From Lysobacterales bacterium (lineage in GTDB: Bacteria; Pseudomonadota; Gammaproteobacteria; Xanthomonadales; SZUA-38): a stretch of 64,000 nucleotides of DNA. The stretch lies in contig JANQOZ010000015.1 in assembly GCA_028285525.1 (NCBI GenBank), positions 115,590 through 179,589 on the forward strand, given 5' to 3'. A program made the translations under genes and the position numbers. Shown here one piece after another: positions 61,101-64,000 of this stretch. The notes beneath the pieces were generated by a model that saw nothing but the letters and a program-made list of their open reading frames with translations, did not search any database and was not told where the DNA came from. How positions within the stretch are numbered: position 1 is the first letter of the stretch; each line of letters opens with the position of its first letter.

Positions 61101-62128
61101 AAAAGCCCGGCCCCGTTGGTCGCAATCCAGGCGTGGTTGTCCTCGGACGTGACAAAATCGCTGATGATGCTGTCGGTCTCGAACACGGTCTGACCGTTTC
61201 GCTCAAGCTCGTACAGGTGGTTGTTCCACCAGGCGCCGTCGACGCTTTGCATGATCATCGCGCCAGCATCGATCGGGTGCCGCGGCATCGATCCGGTCCG
61301 CACCCAGCGGTTTTCCTCCCAGCGGAGCTGATTGGGGTAGGCAAAAGCGAGCAGGCGATCTTCGGCCGCGATGACCCGCACCGACTCCATGGGTCCCTGT
61401 TCCACGGCGTAAAAGTTCTGGATACCGGTGCGGTCCAGCAGCGCGGCGCCGCCGGACGCACCAACCGCCATCAGGCCTTCGAAGTAGGCGAGGCTGCTGA
61501 TCCCTCCGAGCCCTCTAGGCATGGGAAGTGAGCGTGGTGGCCGGCCCTCCTTGAGCAACACCAGCTGCCCGTTCTTGGTGCCGGCAGCGAGTCCCTCGTT
61601 GGGCCAGTGAGCCAGCGACTGGACGGGGCCGGTGAACGACTCGACAAACGGCTCAAAGGTGCCGTCCGACCGCAGCTTGGCCACGCCAGCCAGCGTTCCG
61701 ACATAGAGCGCCCAATCGGTTGCCAGCAGCCGACCGACCTGTGGGTGGGGTAGGCCCAGCGATTCGTCCACCAGCTCGAACTTACCCTGTGAAGACATGC
61801 GCACCAGCCGTTGGTCCGCCGTCTCGATCCACAGGTAGCCATGAGACCAGAGCATGCGCACAAACCGATTGCCGGGCAGCTCGGGATTGGAGGCTCGATC
61901 GAACACGACAAACTGCTCGCCGTCGAACCGCGCCAGCCCATCAAAGGTGGCAATCCAAAGATAACCCTCGGGCCCCCAGGCGAGCGCGTTGACGCCGTTC
62001 ACCGGCAGGTCGTCGTCCACGTCGAAATGGTCGAGCAGCCAGTGCTCTTGTTTCAGGAAAGATTCCTGAGACCAGGCGTTCGATGCCAGGAGCAGCAGGA
62101 ACAGTATGAATGGTGCGAGCCGGTCCAT
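58115..62128 (-). CDS. Hybrid two-component system protein (HTCS): Reg_prop - Y_Y_Y - kinase - receiver - AraC
   Basis: 1337 residues. Signal peptide (LAPFILFLLLLASNAWSQ). About 30-690 form periplasmic beta-propeller repeats of the Reg_prop kind (ALAWGPEGYLWIATFDGLARFDG, with many similar units). A Y_Y_Y domain follows (about 700-780: RYRYRLGGSGSAWLD), then a membrane helix near 785-805. The HisKA has His852 (SISHELRTPL) and the ATPase part has NAVKYTPKGG and GTGIGLSLVQ. A receiver with Asp1124 follows, and the C-terminus is an AraC DNA-binding domain from about 1220. One protein senses, signals and binds DNA. This architecture is best known from Bacteroidetes polysaccharide loci. Confidence 0.93.
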   Translation of the reverse strand: MDRLAPFILFLLLLASNAWSQESFLKQEHWLLDHFDVDDDLPVNGVNALAWGPEGYLWIATFDGLARFDGEQFVVFDRASNPELPGNRFVRMLWSHGYLWIETADQRLVRMSSQGKFELVDESLGLPHPQVGRLLATDWALYVGTLAGVAKLRSDGTFEPFVESFTGPVQSLAHWPNEGLAAGTKNGQLVLLKEGRPPRSLPMPRGLGGISSLAYFEGLMAVGASGGAALLDRTGIQNFYAVEQGPMESVRVIAAEDRLLAFAYPNQLRWEENRWVRTGSMPRHPIDAGAMIMQSVDGAWWNNHLYELERNGQTVFETDSIISDFVTSEDNHAWIATNGAGLFRLRPRPVLNVGQEQGLTNDNLYAVTQENDRLLAGSVDPVAYQVSLAGSDVVVDPLEAEDGYYTFLTDSQGNRWRAGARICVAAQGQDDCRNIDSLTNVQRHQFVYALLEDSKGNMWVGAEQSLALRDETNLWRLVELPWEKLEVGFRTGLETPDGTVWFGTSGGGIVLLDEGDATRVIDTSAGLSSNRIRSLYFDAEAKSVWAGTEDGGICRIRSWQTAPDISCISTRQGLWSDGVHKMLDDSQGRLWMSSNDGLFYATKSSLNAVADGTADWLLGMAFDDSDGMANREANGGGQNAGVKTDDGWLWFPTQAGLAGIKPADVAAPAKTRVRIDAILYDSVPHQASRSFEIQPENRNVEIRYSAASFGNRKRIRYRYRLGGSGSAWLDAGQRTFASLTSLPAGTVVFEVEASGEDGGWSGESDRLTLQVLPHLHETLGFRIFLALLATSLILTAAWWRIRQLSVRQRELQLAVDERTSELSRAVEQISRQKDEIEASAKARTRLFGSISHELRTPLSLILGPLEERSRRQRPVTAEDESMMLRNARRLSRMVDQILDLERVESGVMALNLEPISCGALVRAVAGPFSQLAADKCLAWKLEIANGCPVLGDREQLEKVFSNLFSNAVKYTPKGGHIHVSCKTIDGRVLISVEDSGPGIAKSDRAEAFARFSRLKRDAREPGTGIGLSLVQELVELHQGTVSIKTSEALGGAKLMLELPAVEAFREPAVTPTGQRKVLVVDDNPDLRSYVASILSESFIVLQAAGGVAGLNLARKQLPDVIVTDVMMPDLDGIAMVSELRAGGDEAAIPVVFLTARGGANDEIAALAAGGDQFLAKPFDSEILLARVNAVMASADRLRGRPLPAGPTCEQDAKPEARPELEQRIRSFVLEHLDDPELSVSAIASALGMSRSNLFRQVKSELQTTPTLLIRRIRLETARAWLDDMDLSISEIGYGAGFSSLSSFGRAFREQYGISASAYRQRRVAPRDKAEVTDAGAA

Positions 62129-62318
62129 GGCGTGTCAGCAGCGTTTGCAACCTCCCGTTGAATGATCGCAACGTGGAGTATACCGGGCGGCACCGTGCCA
62201 CGAGGGATAATTGACAGGCTGCCAAACATTTCAAAAAAGAGGTTCACCGCCGCAAGTGCGCGGCCTAAGAATCCCGGTTTGAGCTGGCGTTGTGTGGGTC
62301 AACGAAAGGATGTACGTC

Positions 62319-64000
62319 ATGCGTAACCGCGGTCTTTCTGGTCGTGGAGTCTCCCTGTGTGGACGACTCCTGGTACTTTCTCCCTTAGCCTTGCTGCTGC
62401 TTTCCCTAAGTGTTGGTGTGCAAGCCCAAACAACCCATACGGTGTGTCCGCCGGGCAACCCGTCCGCACCTTGTGCATATGACTCGCCAGAGGCTGCCCT
62501 AGCGGATAACGGCACCGTTGTTGCGGGCGACACGCTGAACATACTCAATGACACCTACGTACTGACCACGCCGCTGTTGGTCGACCGTAGCCTGACGCTT
62601 GACTTCAACGACTCGCTGGTAGACGCCGATGGCGATCGCGGCATAGCGGTGATTAATGCCAGTACGGTTGCCACGATCAACGACGTTGTGCTGATCAACG
62701 GCCTGGTGGTCGGTGCTGATCTGGGTGGCGGGATCTTAGTGCAGGACGCCAGCCTCGACCTGAACGGTTCGCGGCTGGAAAACAACACCGCCCAGGCGGC
62801 CGGGGGTGGCCTGGCGAGCGTTAATGCGACCGTCAACGTGACCGACACCGAGTTTATTCAGAACAGCACCGACGGCGAGGGCGCCGCGGTACTCTCCGTG
62901 GGCATCACCTCCGTCCTCAACCTGACCCGGGTAAACGTTGACCAGAACTGGTCACGCAGCCCGGCTGGTGGTTCCGTGGCTGCGACCTCCGACGGCGCCA
63001 TCAATATCGTCGACTCGGCCATTATCCGTAACGCAGGGGTTAACCCCATCCTGGCCGTTGACAATTATGGCAACCCCGATCTCCCGGGGAGCAGCTGCTT
63101 TAGTCCTACCCTCCAACGCGGCTTTGTCGGCCAGACCTTTGTGGCGACGCAGGAGGCGCTGTCAGGGTTCCGCTTTCTGAATGCGGTGGGAAATACCGGC
63201 GTAGTCGCTACCGACATCCCGGTAACCGGCGTTGTGCGCAGCGGCGGGCCGACCGGTCCAGTCATTGCCAACGCAAGCGCGCTGATTCCCCAGGGAACGC
63301 CTTCAGGCACCAATCTCGATCTGGACTTTACGCTGGATGCTCCCATCAGCGTTGCCGTGGGCGCAACCTACGCCGTGGAAATGAACTTTCCTGGATCGCG
63401 ATCTTTCATCGTGAATTCTCTCAATTCCTATCCTGACGGCGCAGGCTATCGCTGCACCGAAACGACGGGAAGTTTCGACCTCGAGTTTCAGGTCTTCGGC
63501 GGCATCGCCACCATCGGCGGCGTCTACTCCCGGGGTGCCATTGATATGCTCAACGTCACGCTGTCTGACAGCGTGGGCGTTGGCGCCATCGCAGTGCAGA
63601 GGGGCTCTGGAACGCCGTACACGGTCAACGCCACTCTCAGCACCATTTCCAACAACTACCGGACCGGCCTGTGGGGCGAAGTGGGTCCCGTTAGCGGCAT
63701 CGCCACCATCAGCAACAGCCTGCTGGCGTTTAACCAGGGTGGCCAGAATTGCCTCGGCGACAGCACAAGTGTCGTGTCTGCTGGCTACAACATCCTGCGC
63801 AGCGATTTGAACTGCGGCGCGCTCCAGGCGGTGGGTGACCAGTGGGGAACCCCCGCCTCACCTCTGGAACCATTGTTGGGCCCGCTGCAGGATAACGGTG
63901 GACCTACCTTGACCCGGGCGCTGGATCCGTCCAGCCCGGCCGTCGACTCCGGCTTGAACGATCCGACCTGCGGCGGCACCGGGACTACAACCGACCAGCG
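62319..64000 (+). CDS. Secreted beta-helix/choice-of-anchor protein, cut by the window end
   Basis: About 560 residues are visible and the frame is open at base 64000. ATG 62319 is preceded by AAAGGA at good spacing; an ATG nine bases earlier is too close to it. Signal peptide LLVLSPLALLLLSLSVGVQAQ. Parallel beta-helix repeats follow (SLDLNGSRLENNTAQAAGGGL, TEFIQNSTDGEGAAV). The segment GPLQDNGGPTLTRALDPSSPAVD is the choice-of-anchor Q motif. Cell-surface or extracellular location is expected. It is divergent from the HTCS gene, with about 190 bases between, so it is a candidate target of that regulator. Confidence 0.85.
   Translation, partial: MRNRGLSGRGVSLCGRLLVLSPLALLLLSLSVGVQAQTTHTVCPPGNPSAPCAYDSPEAALADNGTVVAGDTLNILNDTYVLTTPLLVDRSLTLDFNDSLVDADGDRGIAVINASTVATINDVVLINGLVVGADLGGGILVQDASLDLNGSRLENNTAQAAGGGLASVNATVNVTDTEFIQNSTDGEGAAVLSVGITSVLNLTRVNVDQNWSRSPAGGSVAATSDGAINIVDSAIIRNAGVNPILAVDNYGNPDLPGSSCFSPTLQRGFVGQTFVATQEALSGFRFLNAVGNTGVVATDIPVTGVVRSGGPTGPVIANASALIPQGTPSGTNLDLDFTLDAPISVAVGATYAVEMNFPGSRSFIVNSLNSYPDGAGYRCTETTGSFDLEFQVFGGIATIGGVYSRGAIDMLNVTLSDSVGVGAIAVQRGSGTPYTVNATLSTISNNYRTGLWGEVGPVSGIATISNSLLAFNQGGQNCLGDSTSVVSAGYNILRSDLNCGALQAVGDQWGTPASPLEPLLGPLQDNGGPTLTRALDPSSPAVDSGLNDPTCGGTGTTTDQ

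Noticed and set aside
1..64000. tRNA, rRNA, insertion sequences, prophage, CRISPR
   Set aside because: No cloverleaf, rRNA segment, transposase, integrase or spaced repeat was recognised by eye; weak tRNA-like folds could be missed.

Overview
The window looks like chromosomal DNA of a GC-rich, aerobic, heterotrophic gammaproteobacterium, probably marine or sediment dwelling. This is inferred from gene content: TonB-dependent receptors of the type common in Xanthomonadales/Woeseiaceae-like lineages, Tat-exported or secreted sulfatases, AraC regulators with an arabinose-binding-like domain, a TIR-TPR protein and beta-helix secreted proteins. No rRNA, tRNA, insertion sequence, integrase, phage gene or CRISPR array was seen. 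Coding density is high and no gene-free stretch exceeds about 300 bases.

Region 1 (1-25.4 kb) is a catabolic island for an O-methylated aromatic acid or a related plant- or algae-derived compound. The left part holds an AAHS-type MFS transporter (cut by the window edge), a GntR/UTRA repressor, a methylenetetrahydrofolate reductase with an extra Cys-rich N-terminal domain, and a tetrahydrofolate-dependent O-demethylase of the LigM/DesA type. Divergent from these are an isochorismatase-fold hydrolase, an aldehyde dehydrogenase and an SDR. Next come a BNR-propeller protein, a 4-oxalocrotonate-tautomerase-like protein lacking Pro1, a GPH-family symporter, a RidA protein and a Tat sulfatase. Two two-domain NTF2/SnoaL proteins, a bicupin, an amidohydrolase, an HpcH/HpaI aldolase and a LacI regulator follow. 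The island ends with an operon for a sodium/solute symporter, a LigK-like CHA aldolase, a GalD-like 4-oxalomesaconate tautomerase and a 6PGDH-like enzyme, and then a HAD-like protein that has lost its catalytic motif I. The lower half of the protocatechuate 4,5-cleavage/gallate pathway (tautomerase and aldolase, giving pyruvate and oxaloacetate) is present. A ring-cleaving dioxygenase and the oxalomesaconate hydratase are not visible. Two families of short operator-like sequences tie the island together: one suggests the GntR repressor, the other the LacI regulator.

Region 2 (25.5-36 kb) has a serine beta-lactamase-like hydrolase, a TauE/SafE exporter, and an AraC regulator divergent from a TonB receptor, secreted sulfatase and acyl-CoA ligase series. 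A TIR-TM-TPR protein follows.

Region 3 (36-49 kb) holds an M64 peptidase and then small regulated modules, each beside its own regulator: TetR/SDR with paired operators and a DUF1330 gene; DUF1772-DUF4345-NmrA with an AraC regulator and VOC protein; a membrane protein with a hairpin over its ribosome binding site beside another AraC regulator; and MarR/VOC/flavin monooxygenase/DUF2783. An EF-hand protein closes it.

Region 4 (49-64 kb) carries a second TonB receptor with a Tat-signal MDR dehydrogenase, an RTX-repeat protein with an internal duplication, a membrane alpha/beta hydrolase, a PAS hybrid kinase, a 1337-residue hybrid sensor/AraC regulator (HTCS architecture) and the start of a secreted beta-helix protein cut by the right edge.
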